Positions 12,540 to 24,465 of a stretch of 64,000 nucleotides of DNA are shown here, piece after piece. The stretch lies in NCBI GenBank assembly GCA_028023455.1, contig JAQFVV010012991.1, positions 42,080-106,079 of the forward strand, read 5' to 3'. Made by a program: the position numbers and the translations under genes. This DNA is from Epiperipatus broadwayi. Lineage: Eukaryota; Onychophora; Udeonychophora; Euonychophora; Peripatidae. The notes beneath the pieces are model-generated. The model was not told the DNA's origin. It saw only the letters and a program-made list of their open reading frames with translations, and made no database searches. Position 1 is the first letter of the stretch. The number at the start of each line of letters is the position of its first letter.

Positions 12540-12700
12540 CTCATCAACAAATTTAAGACAACCCATGGCTGTTACACTAATAGGCTTCATAAATGTAATT
12601 TATCAGCCACTGATCTTTGTGAATGTGGGCAAACACAAACTATGAACTCTTTCATTAATGACTTTCAAATCCACAACTACAGTAGCAAAATGTAGATGAT
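12540..12700 (+). pseudogene. LINE C-terminal zinc-knuckle fragment
   Basis: One frame reads THGCYTNRLHKCNLSATDLC followed by ECGQTQTMNSFINDFQIH. The CxCGxxQTxxHxxxxCP arrangement is typical of the C-terminus of Jockey/CR1-like LINE proteins; here the histidine and last cysteine are changed. A short isolated relic, unlike the LINE at 4.3 kb. Confidence 0.6.
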
Positions 12701-12892
12701 TTAAATAAAGTCACTGGTAATTCTATCTCCTAATGCATTACTACAAGTTCTTATCATTTTGATAATAGTTAAATTTTTTAAAAAACCATATGTTGAATCA
12801 ATAAATAATTCTTTTCATTTAATAAATTATCTACTATGGTTACATATTATTATAGACTTATTTTTCTCCTATTTAAATTACTCTATTTTTTT

Positions 12893-12992
12893 TCATATGT
12901 CATAGCATCGGCCGGGAGGTGAACCCACAACAACCGTCTGCAACCAACTGCGTACTTGCAAGGTGGCTGTGCTGACCTCTCGGCTAACAACA
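12893..12992 (-). repeat. S2 SINE, tRNA-derived
   Basis: Minus strand carries GTTAGCCGAGAGGTCAGCAC (A-box side) and GTGGGTTCACCTCCCGGCCG (B-box side), then GATGCTATGACATATG and an A-run. The long variable region is like Leu/Ser-type tRNAs. Same family as copies at 38.2, 42.6, 50.7, 60.0 and 61.6 kb. Acceptor mismatches and the A-tail mark it as a SINE, not a functional tRNA. Confidence 0.82.
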
Positions 12993-13149
12993 CACACAAA
13001 TTATATTTTTAACAATCTACTGTAATATTTAAAAAATATATAATAATCATGTCTCCAAGTAAGCAAGATCTCCTCTATGTTTTAAAATGACTGAAAATTT
13101 GACAACCTCAGATTTAATAATTAAATACATGTATAGTATTTATATTTTA

Positions 13150-13520
13150 AGCTAAATGTAATTAGAGGGGATTTGAACCCAGACTTTCGATCTCCCTTTA
13201 GTCATTCATTCCATCATATATAACCGATAGACATGACCACATACATGCGAAAAAGATAAATGATCTCCAATATATATATTTATGAAGCCTGTCCATTAAA
13301 GTTTGAAGATTTGCTATTTTAATATAAACCGAGCACTGATTATATATAGATGTGGGAGATGATGATCCAGACCTACTGATGAGTGCTGGTTCAGCATGAA
13401 ATACTTATATTGGAGATTATTTATCTTTTTCATATGTATGTGATCGTATGTATCAATTGTATAAGATGGAGTGGATGAAGAAAGGGAGCTTAAAAGTCTG
13501 AGTTCAAATACCCGCTACTT
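13150..13520. repeat. Family C hammerhead element, inverted pair
   Basis: A minus fragment (about 13150-13275) runs from GGGGATTTGAACCCAGAC to the stem I strand ATAAATGATCTCCAATAT. A plus copy follows (about 13276-13520) from AAGCCTGTCCATTAAAG through the ribozyme to CTGAGTTCAAATACCC. The 3' part has a B-box-like GAGTTCAAATNCC and an A-box-like stretch about 30-40 bp upstream. Hammerhead plus pol III-like promoter recalls the schistosome Sm-alpha family. Confidence 0.75.
13362..13420 (+). ncRNA. Hammerhead ribozyme, type I (family C)
   Basis: Outer stem I AUGAUC pairs with GAUUAU. Inner stem I CCUA/UUGG has one mismatch. The core CUGAUGA is intact, stem II is GUGCUG-GUU-CAGCAU (5-6 bp), then GAAA. 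The short stem III AU-ACUU-AU is followed by the AUA cleavage triplet. Predicted cut between 13409 and 13410. All invariant core bases are present. Confidence 0.78.
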
Positions 13521-13689
13521 AAATATTTTTTTATAAATCACAATATTTCAAATATGAATATATAACTTTTTAAAAAAAAACTAATTAAAAACAAAGAATA
13601 ATTAATTTTTATATCATTACTAAAACAATATAAAGTTTAAAAATACATATATATTTAGTCAGCAAAAAATCAAAGTCATATATCTGTGA

Positions 13690-13965
13690 CTCAATTTTTA
13701 AGCTTGTAAATAAAAAGTAAAAAGCTTTGCTAATTTGCTCTAACAATCTCTGTCTTGAAAACTTAGCCTCAGACAAACGGTTTCATGCTTTGACCCTCCT
13801 CAGTGAGGCGCTAGACTAGCTTCAGACACGATCTAAAAATACCAAGCCAAAGCCAACATTTGTCTAAAAGTTAACTATTAAATAGAAAATCTGAAAATTT
13901 TAGACATCTAAATGTCTTCAAACCCAGCTATCTAACTTAAATAGCTATATGGGGCTATATATTTG
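13690..13965 (-). repeat. Family A hammerhead repeat, single decayed copy
   Basis: Minus-oriented copy. It shares CATTTGTCTAAAAGTTAACT, AGACATCTAAATGTCTTCAAA and AGCTATCTAACTTAAATAGC with the arrays at 3 kb and 45 kb. Confidence 0.75.
13761..13820 (-). pseudogene. Hammerhead ribozyme, decayed (family A)
   Basis: Minus strand reads GCCUCA-CUGAGGA-GGGUCAAAGCAU-GAAAC, then an expanded stem III before GUC-UGAGGC. Stem II no longer pairs. Predicted inactive. Confidence 0.5.
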
Positions 13966-13984
13966 ATTAAATTCTATAAATTTA

Positions 13985-14083
13985 ACAAATTATTGATTTA
14001 GTCACTAAATTTTAGTGTTTATATTTTGGACAAAACAAAATTGTTTTCAAAATGTATTTTTAGTAAAAACAAAATCGGTGATT
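13985..14083. repeat. 99-bp inverted repeat, left copy
   Basis: An exact 99-bp reverse complement of 17087-17185, about 3 kb away. It contains GTTTATATTTTGGACAAAAC. Surrounding repeats have diverged much more than this pair. Confidence 0.93.
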
Positions 14084-14930
14084 AAATAAAAATATCAAAA
14101 ATAGAAACTGTTAAATTAGTCTCGCCTTTTTTCTGCCGGAAAATGGATTTATTGTTGTCAAACAAACGGATCAATCATTCATTTAAATTAATACTTAATC
14201 AACTCTAGGGAGAGTTCTCAATATTTTTTTAATGTGTTGACCCAGATTTAAGACATACGTTTTGTTTTAAATAAAATATTTAAATAGTTTATTGTTCCGA
14301 AGTTTATGTGAAATTCACGCATGGTAAATGATCCAACCATGGTGACATAACTTTATTTTAATAAGGAACGACCGAATGTGCACTAAACTGCATTAATCCG
14401 GACAATATTAGAAAATAAATATTAAGTAAAACAGAGCTGTTTAAAGCATTAAGCAACTTGGGTGTTGTCTAGAAGTATATGGTTCCGAAAGGCATCCGAA
14501 ATCGGAAAATTAATATATTTACTACTTAATCCAGCATATGTTATTTTTTATACTAATTTCAATTTCAAAGAAATATTTGTCTTTCTCTTTTAAAGAATTG
14601 AAATAAAAAATTTCATTATCCATAAGAACAAATCGAGCGATATTTTTATAACTTTTTTATTTATTTATACAAATTACATATCTTTAAACAAGATGTCGTT
14701 CTCCTTTTACCAAGTCTTAATAGCGCTTTTGTGGAGGAGAAATTATTTTAATATAATGCCATTCCTTGATCAAAAATCATTGAAAATGGATCATTTCAGT
14801 GCTCTTCGGTATGAGTGAGTATAGATTAAAACAAATATTAGTTGTGTATATATATATTTCTTATATTGTATTAAGAAAATAATATATTGCTGCAGGAATT
14901 AAGACATTCCACATGATTTAATAATTTTAT
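14084..14930. other. No gene seen
   Basis: Slightly less AT-biased than its surroundings but with no coherent open frame, tRNA or recognised repeat. Confidence 0.5.
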
Positions 14931-14931
14931 T

Positions 14932-15126
14932 AGTCATTCATTAGAATAGAGATTATCCAATAATGAATATTCCTGTAGTATAATTTTCACGACACCACTC
15001 TCACGCAAGGTAAGAACTGGTAATCTTAAATATATAACCAAAGACATTTGCACATTTATGCTGAACCAGCACTCATCAGTTGGCCCAAAAAACAATCTCT
15101 TACACATATCTTCATTATTGTTCAGT
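14932..15126 (-). repeat. Family C-related copy left of microsatellite
   Basis: Shares CATTCATTAGA.TAGAGATTATCCAATAATGAAT and the ribozyme side with 15648-15915. It ends at GTTCAGTA, exactly where the GATA array begins. Confidence 0.75.
15036..15086 (-). pseudogene. Hammerhead ribozyme, one-base loss (family C)
   Basis: Minus strand reads GCCAA-CUGAUGA-GUGCUGGUUCAGCAU-AAAU...GUC-UUUGG. Core and stem II match the 13.4 kb copy, but the G of GAAA is missing and stem III is expanded. Confidence 0.55.
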
Positions 15127-15560
<434 letters not shown>

Positions 15561-15647
15561 AATCACTGAAGTTTATTTTACAGGTCAAAGGTGTGCCCTC
15601 ACAACTTTAGCACAAATCACTTAATGAAAATATATTAACAACTTTAA

Positions 15648-15915
15648 TTTGTCATTCATTAGACTAGAGATTATCCAATAATGAATAATATTTGCTGTAG
15701 TGTAATTTTCACTACACCACTTTTGGACAAGTTAGAGACTGATTTCTATTCACTTTTAACATCTTGTGGAGGGGTTTAATTGTAAACAAATGACTGAAAC
15801 CATGAAAAAGATATATGATCCTCAAGATGCATATTTTATACTAAACCACCACTCCATCACTTAGCCCAGACTACAATTTCTTACAGGTGCCTTATCATTG
15901 TTCAGTATATATAGT
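15648..15915 (-). repeat. Family C-related copy right of microsatellite
   Basis: Direct repeat of 14932-15126 (CATTCATTAGACTAGAGATT...). At the equivalent GTTCAGTA position it has no GATA array, so it approximates the pre-expansion state. Confidence 0.75.
15812..15872 (-). pseudogene. Hammerhead ribozyme, strongly decayed (family C)
   Basis: Minus strand GUGAUGGAGUGGUGGUUUAGUAU-AAAAU aligns with family C but has several core changes. Confidence 0.4.
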
Positions 15916-16024
15916 GACAGCAAATTACTACAGTTTATTTGAATCTTAATAATTATACACTTGTACTGTTTAAGTTAATATGAAAAGTTCAAGATAGCAT
16001 TAAAATAAGTCTTAAAAGCATTGA

Positions 16025-16400
16025 GCTAGCTTTCAGAAAATTACCCATCTATTATCATCTCTTCTAGTAATGTGTCCAGTCCAACTCCACTTCAGTCTTT
16101 TAATTCTTTCAACGATCTCAGTAAAACCTATTTGTTTGATCTATTTTTATTACTTCTAACACGCATTTCTCCATAATTCTTTGAATAGTTTGAAGTCTCT
16201 GTATTGCTCTTCTATTAAGTGTCCAAGTCTCAGATCCATAAGTAAGAACTGGTAAAACACATTTATTTAAAAACCTTCCTTTTCAAACACACAAGCATAT
16301 TTCCTTTTAGTATTATTTCTACCAAAATCACTCCAAACAAGTTTAATTCTATGATTAATTTTCTCCAAAGTATAATATTTTAAATTTAGAACTTCTACTT
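16025..16400 (-). pseudogene. LINE RT C-terminal relic
   Basis: Minus-strand frames read INHRIKLVWSDFGRNNTKRK, LIEEQYRDFKLFKELWRN and IVERIKRLKWSWTGHITRRD followed by DNRW. The IKRLKW.W.GH..RR.D.RW block is the conserved C-terminal end of RTE/Jockey-like LINE polyproteins. The same block occurs in plus orientation at 53.4 kb. Frameshifts and stops show it is dead. Confidence 0.82.
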
Positions 16401-16899
16401 AGCATCGTTTTCTTGAAACATATGAACAAAAAAGATTAATGTTTTGTAAAGGTGAGGTTGAATGGATGTTATTAAATTTATTTTTTATTATTAAAAAACA
16501 AATAAGAGGTAAGACTTATGCAACACAGCATTTAGCTTTAAAAAAGTTAATTAAAACTCATTCTTTAACAAGCTTCATATATTATAATTATATTTTATTT
16601 AATCCTCCTTACAAGGAATTTAATACAAATCTGCAACTACTAAATCTGCGTGCCTTAGACAAATGAAGTTATCAAATGTTTATCTTTATAAGCAATCTCT
16701 TACTTTTTACTGTAAGTTTTCATCAAATTAATGGAATAAAAAAAACAGTTAAATGAATAACAAATACTTGTATTAATTTTGATCTAATATTGATTAATTA
16801 ATAAAAATAAATAACTAATTGGATAAATAGAATATATTATAAAATATAAATTTAAAAATCAAATGTGAATTTTTTAAAAAAAAATATGTATATACATAC
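16401..16899. other. No gene seen
   Basis: A 75-codon open frame (16439-16666, plus) has no recognisable motif and sits next to a LINE relic. I do not call it a gene. The rest is AT-rich. Confidence 0.5.
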
Positions 16900-17080
16900 A
16901 GAAGTAATATAGTGGATTTGAACTCAGACTTTCAAAAAAACCTTCAACTATCCAATCTCATTTTACTGATACACATGACCACACACATGTAGAAAATATA
17001 AATAATCATAAATATAAGTATTTCATCCTGAACCAGCACTTATCAGTTGGTCCAGATTATCATTTCCCTTATATATATAT
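16900..17080 (-). repeat. Family C hammerhead element
   Basis: Minus orientation. It contains GTGGATTTGAACTCAGACTT (B-box side), ACATGACCACACACATG and the ribozyme, ending in a short (TA)n. Confidence 0.75.
17002..17060 (-). pseudogene. Hammerhead ribozyme, single core change (family C)
   Basis: Outer stem AUAAUC/GAUUAU, CCAA, CUGAUAA, GUGCUGGUUCAGGAU, GAAA, UACUUAUA, UUUAU. Invariant G8 is A, which should abolish cleavage. The rest is well kept. Confidence 0.65.
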
Positions 17081-17086
17081 ATATAT

Positions 17087-17185
17087 AATCACCGATTTTG
17101 TTTTTACTAAAAATACATTTTGAAAACAATTTTGTTTTGTCCAAAATATAAACACTAAAATTTAGTGACTAAATCAATAATTTGT
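17087..17185. repeat. 99-bp inverted repeat, right copy
   Basis: Exact reverse complement of 13985-14083. It directly abuts the (TA)n that ends the family C element. Confidence 0.93.
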
Positions 17186-18000
17186 GACCTTCTGGTTTGG
17201 CACCAGAAATAGTCATTGTAGTAGTGTGGTAGTATATCAGTAATATCTGATATAATCCTCTTTAAAAAAAATGAAATAACGTGAAATTTTTAAAAAAATT
17301 TTATTTTGACTTAAAACTGTAATCAATAGTAAGTGTAGGTAATTAAAAAGATTTCTTAAATGTTTAGTATTTTGTTTTGGGGTATAATCAGTAATAGAAT
17401 AGGGGGGTGGCTTGTTATATGTATAGTCAGTGCAGTTTACATTGTTACTTACTTGTTTTAATTGCTCATAAAGCAGTATTCAGTTTTGTTAGAATGATTT
17501 TCTAGTCCATTTGTTTTGTACATTTTAAATTTATAGCATAAACAGTAAAATATGTTTTACTCATCATCATTCACATTGTCATTTCAGTCAGTATAGTGTA
17601 ATACCTATAGTATATTACTACTGAATATTCATGCATTATCCAACTTCATTTTTCATTCATATGTTTCATTAAATCATTACATATCCCACATTACATTCAA
17701 ATATTTAATTATATCAATAATAGTATTAAAAAAAACACTAACTTAATTACATTTTAAATAAATCAATAAATTATGGACTAATGAATTATATAATGACAAA
17801 CTGTAAAATATTTTATTTATTAAAACAATTGTCATCAATTTTATTCTACTGCTTTAAAACACATTTAATTATTAGTTCAATTTTTTTTTTCATTTATTTA
17901 AAAGACGAAATAATTTTTTTTTCATCTCTATTTTTTTTTTTTACTGTCTAAAGTTTTTGCATAATTAAGTAAGTTTGCCAGTGGGAGGAGCGATTGGCGA
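17186..18000. other. No gene seen
   Basis: AT-rich DNA with poly-T tracts near 17880-17940. No repeat family or gene is recognised. Confidence 0.5.
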
Positions 18001-18074
18001 TTTTTTTCTGGTGATGTAATGTGACATTATCGTAAACAATTGGAAGGGAACAAGGTGATGTAATGATTATTAAA

Positions 18075-18130
18075 AAAAGTTTATAAAAGGAATACTTATT
18101 ACTTTTAAGTGGTCAGTCAATTATTACTTC
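18075..18130 (+). promoter_or_regulatory. Possible TATA/initiator core promoter
   Basis: TTTATAAAAGG (about 18078-18088) is followed about 30 bp later by GGTCAGTCAATT, which matches the TCAGT-type initiator, then tandem CAGTCAGTCAG. The spacing suits a pol II core promoter, either of an LTR element or of an unseen gene. No coding sequence is visible downstream, so this is weak. Confidence 0.3.
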
Positions 18131-18259
18131 AGTCAGTCAGAGTCAATTATTAGAACTTTTACGAGGGCAGTTATAGCTAACCAAAGACAGCTATAACTAA
18201 GTTATTTAGCAAAGTTTAATAGTGAAATTATTTTTCCTCTTCCAGAGTTCAAGTTAAAA

Positions 18260-21200
18260 ATTTAATTATATTATTTTGTTTGCGAAATGTGCACTTAAAA
18301 ACCACTGAAAGATATGTCAGTTTTGCTCTGGCTGCTTATTCAAATTGTCTCAACGTTATGCTAGAGTACATGTGTCATATTCTATTATTCAAGATAAATT
18401 ATTATTTAAGAAATGGGAATGCTTAATAGGACTGTAAAATTGTTTTATTTAAATTTAAAATTAACAGGGAAGGATAAAAGAATATTTATTTATTTTATAA
18501 CAATTAAGTTTTTAAGCTTTAATCATAATATAAAGGGAACAACTGTAACGTGCTTCATTTATGTGGAGGAAAGATGTGAACTGTCATTGAACGTTCTCAG
18601 AACTTTAATGTACAAATTTCATGTTAAATATAAAAGAAAACTCAAAATGTAAAATATACACAAGGAATATGTAATTTTATTGTCATATGTCTTAGAATAG
18701 CGGCATAATTATTTATATTTTTACCTTTGGAAAAAAAATATATAAGATTAAATATGTCATTAAATGTACTTTAATAATTATTTGTTCTTCTAGACTAGTG
18801 GGAAGAATGAAATTATAAATGGATAAAGTTATGTGACAGTGCTGTATTAACATTACCAATGAGTTTATATCAATAAATATTATTAATTGAATAACTACGT
18901 ATATTTCTGAATGGCTTTATGATTGTGAAATCAAATGTTAAATATATCCTAGGAATAAAATACAAACTTCTATTTTACTTGCATTATGAAATATATTGTT
19001 TAATTAAGGAAATTCATTATTTACAATGTCAATAGCAATTCATTAGTTGATAACTAAAAACATTGAATATGCTCATATGGATTCAACAAAGAAAAATAAT
19101 ATTGTGTCATTTTCTCCTGCAGGAATTGTTCCATTCTGTGTTAATATTTGTCTTGTGCAGTATAATTATTTTCTTTATCTATTTGAAAACATGACAAGGA
19201 AAGTCATGTAAAAACTTATATAAACTTTCATTTCATTTCATTTGGAAAGAAAAAGGAAGAGAACTTTATTTTATGTAATGGTGTTTTAGATAGATAGTAT
19301 TAGTTAAGGAATGTTTTATTATTTTAAATATGTTTATTATATGTATTATTATTATTATTATTATTATTATATTTTTCTCCAAGAACGTCTCAAATAGCAT
19401 AATAGAAAAATACATTATGCTGGTAATTTTATTTTTATTATTGTTATTATTTTAATAAGATAAGTTTGGTCGTGCATGTGTTAATGATCCATGCACATAA
19501 TAAACGAATGGAAGAGTCCATTCAAAAGGGTGAATAATTATTTTTTAAAAAAGGAGTTCATTATATCAAATCTTACCGAATATATTTCTTTTTATAAATT
19601 AGAAAATAATTATTTTCAATAGTTATTTTATCTATAACATACAATATTATTACTTATTTAGGTTCAATTTAACTACAGATTTGTGCCAATATTAATGCAT
19701 TATATTATAAAAAAATTATTTGTCTTGCTTTGTCCATAGTAATTAGTATTTTATTCTCCAATTGTTCTTTGAACATTACCAGGTCCTAAATATTGTCAGA
19801 TATGAGATATTTATTCTTTATTAATTCTAGCAGTAATAATTAATATTTTAACAATAATTCTTTGCTTACTGCGATTTTAAATGGTCTGTATATCACAGGC
19901 TTATACGTGTGTGTGTCTATTATTAAACTTATTTATAATTATATGTAATTGCCAGTGAAAATGATTTTAAATCAATCGGATTCGGAAGGAAAAGAGGATC
20001 AATCATTTGAAGAATTAGAAAGTTGTTTAAGAGAGAATTATTATTTCTTTGTTATGACTGAATGAAAAGTATTTTGTGGCTATATGCTATAAAGTTTACA
20101 ATGTTTATAATATTTTATGGGATTGAGTTAGTATGTTTGTTAGTTGAATATTTAATATGGGTAGTTGCCCAGTGTATTGTAGTATATAGGATTGAGTAAT
20201 CCTTTATTTTCCATGTATTGGAGTATTTTAATAGGAGTGGATTGAGTCCTCCTTTTATATTTGATATATTGAATTAAATGTGTATGGAGCTAGAAATGTT
20301 TTCTCCCTGATTTTCATTTGGTGATGAGTTATTCCACCAATTATTTAGTCTTAAAGATAGACTTGGAAGTTATTGTTATATTACCTGTTTTGAATTATAT
20401 AAATCTGTTATCCCATGTGTGTATTGGATGTTTTCCAGCTTATGCTATAGCCTAGTGTTTGATGGTTTATGATAAAAAGGAAGAATAAAAGGAAAGTATA
20501 GTGTCTTATAAAACAGCTGTATTATAGTTGATAAATAAAGATTGATTGATCTTCACTTCCAACCGTATTATGATTATATTGAAATATCATAAGCAAACCG
20601 ATTAGATTGATTAACATTATTTATTTATTTTCTTTGACACACAGCATAATACAGATTCATGCACAAATTGTTAATTTTGATATTAAAAAAAAATTCATTA
20701 TTAATGTAGAACTTTACTTATCATGTTAAAACATTTTGTAGTAATCATTTAAGCTTCATCTCATTGATTTTTATCATTTAATCATAATTTGCATAAATAA
20801 TTAAGCAAAGATAGGACATTAGTTAATAAATACAAAGATTTACTTTATTTTGGCAAAGCAGAACCTAGTTATTCAATAGAATACTTTACTTCAAAACTAC
20901 AAAGAAAAATACATTTAATTAATAGAAGTATTTATTTCTTTGGTAAGATGGTTTAATATTATTCTTAGTTTAAATCCCCTTATTTTAATTTATTTAAGAT
21001 ATTTTAGAGTAACAATGCAAAATCCTAATTTGTTCAGTAATTAGAATATTAATCTATATTGTTGTTATAAAAATTTTAGTAATAAATGAGTGATATTCAG
21101 CAAAAGGCTGAATAAAAGATATTTTAGTAATCAATTACTAAAAGTGTAAGGTCATATTTATTTTGTTTTATTTTTGTATAAGTCTATCAGAAATCACTGA

Positions 21201-22320
21201 TAGCTAAAGAGACATTTCTTTATAGTAAATAATAGGGACTTATTTAGTTCATTTAATGTTTCAAATAAAATGTTTACCAATCTATCAAAATGTTCTGATG
21301 AATGAAAATATATAGTAGATGTAAAAGTTAATGAATCATGTTGTATTATATCTTCTTGTATAACCTGTACTCAATAATATTAAATCCCTTTGGAATTTGT
21401 GTTCATAACAATAAAAGAAAAGTAGATGTTGATTTAACTATTTTCTATTTGATTAATAAATATTTTGTTATCTAAATTTGTATTTGGAGTTTCTTCTATA
21501 ACATTCATTCGTGTTTCACACTTCCACACATGCTTATACATTTATTTTATTTAATGTAACATAATTGTATTTTATTTAATTATAATAAATCTCTAGATAT
21601 GATGATGTTGATTTCCTTGATTCAAACACTATATGAGATGCCAATTACCTACTGATCATTTTAAAAGGGTTTTGTTATTTAATTTTTTTGTTTAGATGAT
21701 GAATTGAAATCAAAACGTGCCCGATTTCTTTCATTATCTAACTGCAAGTATCTAATTAGGGTATTGTTTGGTTTATAATATTATTTTCATAGTGTTAAAT
21801 AATAATTTGAGGTATAGAAATGTTAGATCAAGCCATACCATAAGTTAATTCCCTGAGATCTTCAATATATAATTTAGATTAGATAATAAATTCATTTAGC
21901 CAGATTAGATTAGTGAGTAGTTAAAATTTAGTAATGATAAGTTTAGTTTGAGTTTAGATCTAGTGAATTATACATTACAATTTCTGAAATATTATTTTTT
22001 ATTTTATTTTAGTTATTAGTTTAATTGTATAATATGGTAGAGGTTGTTCAATGCATATGGATGATGGGAGGAGGTGAAGTAGAGAGTATTATTAGTTAAT
22101 TTTAGCTGGTAGAATTTTACCAATTTAATTTTGTCTAGCATAGAACTTAATAGATGTTTATTCCTATTAGTAATAATATTTTCTCCCACATCTAATGTAC
22201 ATTGTACACCTCATACACCTCTGTATCCCTCAACTGAGTTAGTTTTAGGTGAAAGCTTTAATTAAGAGCCTCATGAATAGATTTAGGTAAAGTTAAATAA
22301 ATATTTTATTCTATGATCCA
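18260..22320. other. Long AT-rich stretch, no gene recognised
   Basis: Four kilobases with no convincing gene and no match to the window's repeat families. It holds a (TTA)n run at about 19346-19372, and polyA-signal-like AATAAA near 20486 and 20535 and elsewhere. The 79-codon frame at 18413-18652 has no motif and ordinary AT-biased codons, so it is probably chance. Confidence 0.5.
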
Positions 22321-22324
22321 TAGA

Positions 22325-22350
22325 ATTGGTGCCCCCGGGTAATTGTTAGT
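22325..22350 (+). other. Possible LTR primer-binding-site-like sequence
   Basis: TTGGTGCCCCCGGGT, GC-rich in an AT-rich context, resembles a tRNA-primed PBS following an LTR. A polyA-signal-like AATAAA lies about 35 bp upstream. No matching second LTR or gag-pol is seen, so this is a suggestion only. Confidence 0.2.
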
Positions 22351-22399
22351 GTTGGTGATAGGTGTGAGGGGTTACAATATATATATAAATATATATATA

Positions 22400-22760
22400 A
22401 AATCAGTGCTCAATTTATATTAAAATAGCAAATCTTTATACTTTAATGGACTGGCTTCAATCTATTCCAACCTCCAACTCTTCAACCATCCATATCATTG
22501 AAAATCTGATGATGGAATGTTCAAACCCTATGATAATACCAATATTGTTGTTATGATGATGTTGACTTCAAGTCACTTTGACAGTATCCATTAAATACAT
22601 AGAAGAGGGATTAAGCCTGCATTTTTACCATCTCTCTTCTACATATTTAAATTGATACTGTCCTATATATCAGGGCTCAATGTGATTTGAGGTCAACATG
22701 GGCATAACAAAAATATTGGCATCAGCGTAGGATTTCAGCATTCTATCATCATATTTTATC
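22400..22760 (-). repeat. Family C upstream region
   Basis: Reverse complement of the upstream part of the 50.1-50.5 kb element (TTGAAGAGTTGGAG, ATTGAAGCC, TCCATTAAAGT). The ribozyme portion is absent; the (TA)n begins where it would start. Confidence 0.65.
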
Positions 22761-22764
22761 CTTC

Positions 22765-23205
22765 CTATAACTTGTTTCAAACATGAATGATTGCCACTCA
22801 TATTCACTGGTCCTTTCTCCTTTTCAAACCTCTTTCAAAACATTGATGATTGCACCTCATATCCATTGGTCTTTTCTCCATTTCTATAACTTCTTTCAAA
22901 ACATGAATGATTACCACTCATATTCATTGGTATTTTCTCATTTCTATAACTTCTTTTAAAACATGGATGATGGCACCTCATGTCCTTTCTCCTTTCTATA
23001 ACTTCTTTCAAAACATAGATGATTGTAACTCATATTCCTTGGTTTTCTCCCTTTCTATAACTTCTTTCAAAACATGGATGATTGTAACTCATATTCAATG
23101 GTCCTTTCTCCTTTCTACAATTTCTTTTGAAATACAGATAATTACAATTCATATTCATTGGTCCTTTCTTCTTTCTATAACTTCTTTTAAAACATAGATG
23201 AGATA
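22765..23205. repeat. 60-bp minisatellite, about 7 copies
   Basis: Tandem copies of a roughly 60-bp unit built around AAAACATGGATGATTG, CTCATATTCATTGGTCC and TTTCTATAACTTC. Copies are diverged and one is about 10 bp shorter. The 96-codon frame in it is a by-product of the repeat. Confidence 0.9.
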
Positions 23206-23515
23206 CACTGTGCTAAAATCACTTTTAAATCTAACTTGTTCTTGCCATTATTTAAGCAAATTAAAGTGTGGGTTGATATCCATGTAAATTAGTTTCAAAT
23301 CCATTTTAATGTACTGCTAGGGAAATTATCAATCAGCAATGACCCTTTCTAAAGTTAATTCTCTTTTACTCCAGTGTTCATTAATATCTTCTTATCATAG
23401 ATTTAATTAGAAATAAAAGGTGACCTCTTTTACTTTTCAGCTAAGTTTTATATGGATTTAAACCTAAAAAGCTATTTTTTAAGTGCTAGTATCATATGTG
23501 AACTTGCCTTTAGAA
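23206..23515. other. No feature seen
   Basis: AT-rich with no recognised gene or repeat. Confidence 0.5.
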
Positions 23516-24335
23516 GTGGACTATTCCAGATTCCTTACCTGATTGACTAGCACCCAGTTGCTATCCAACGAGATTAAATCCTTCACTGGGGTTCATGCAC
23601 CAAAATCTGCATGTTTCCAGTAAGGTAGGGGATCTGCCATTAAATAGGCAGCCTTTTGGAGGCAAGTTAGAGAGCAATTACTTCTGTCAACCTGAATAAC
23701 AGAATGTGCTCTTCAATAAACCCTCTGTCATCAGCAAGGGTAGTCTCTCTATACACTAAAGTGGCATCCACACAGTGAGGCAAGTCCACTTATGGACTGG
23801 AAACTTCTACATCTGAATTAGAGCTGACTCAAGGCAAGCTAAATACTTGGCTTGACTAAATCAGCAATTTATATGTACAATTTATTAGTGCTTAAAATAT
23901 ACACACGTTAGTTAAACAAATGAATAAATACAGTTGATACTAGTGAATGCTGAGATAGTTGAGCTGAGTATGGAACTCACTTCTAGATACATGATTAGCT
24001 TGCCTCATGAACTCTGGTAAGACTCTTCCAGCTATGTATTTAGCTTGCCTTGAGTCAGCTTTAATTTGGACATAGCAGTTTCCAGTCCATAAGTGACTTG
24101 CCTCACTGTGTGGACATCACCTTAATGTATAGAGAGACCACCCTTGCTGATGGCAGAAGAGCACATTCCATTATTCAGGTTGACAGAAGTAATTGCTCTC
24201 TACCTTGCCTCCAAAAGGCTGACTATTTAATGGCAGATCCCTTACCTTACTGGAAACATGTGGATTTGATGCACAAACCCCAGTGGGTGCTAGCCAATCA
24301 GGTAAGGAATCTGAAATAGTCCACTTTTTAAGGCA
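23516..24335. repeat. Long inverted repeat, ~310-340-bp arms
   Basis: Arms at about 23516-23860 and 24030-24335 are reverse complements over GTGGACTATTCCAGATTCC, CTAGCACCCA, GTTTCCAGTAAGGTA, CCTTTTGGAGGCAAG and TCCACACAGTGAGGCAAGTC, with about 170 bp between. The arms are less AT-rich than the surroundings. This is a fold-back element of unknown family. A 73-codon frame in the right arm is not conserved in the left arm and has no motif. Confidence 0.88.
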
Positions 24336-24465
24336 TCAGATATGACAGCTAGGATTCAGAAAATCCTAATTTCCTTTCACATCCTGTGCATAATATTTCA
24401 TCTCCTCAGAAGGTTGTATATATTAGATTTAAAATTTTTAAAATTTACAATATTAACAAATAATA

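Noticed and set aside
22505-22545. CTGATGATGGAATGTTCAAAC as a hammerhead
   Set aside because: There is no GAAA and no pairing stem II, and the homologous region at 50.2 kb does not preserve it.
22907-23197. 96-codon repetitive open frame
   Set aside because: It lies wholly in the 60-bp minisatellite, whose period happens to be a multiple of three. Unit-length changes and non-conserved residues argue against a protein.
24098-24319. 73-codon open frame in a fold-back arm
   Set aside because: The mirror arm does not keep it open and no domain is recognisable.
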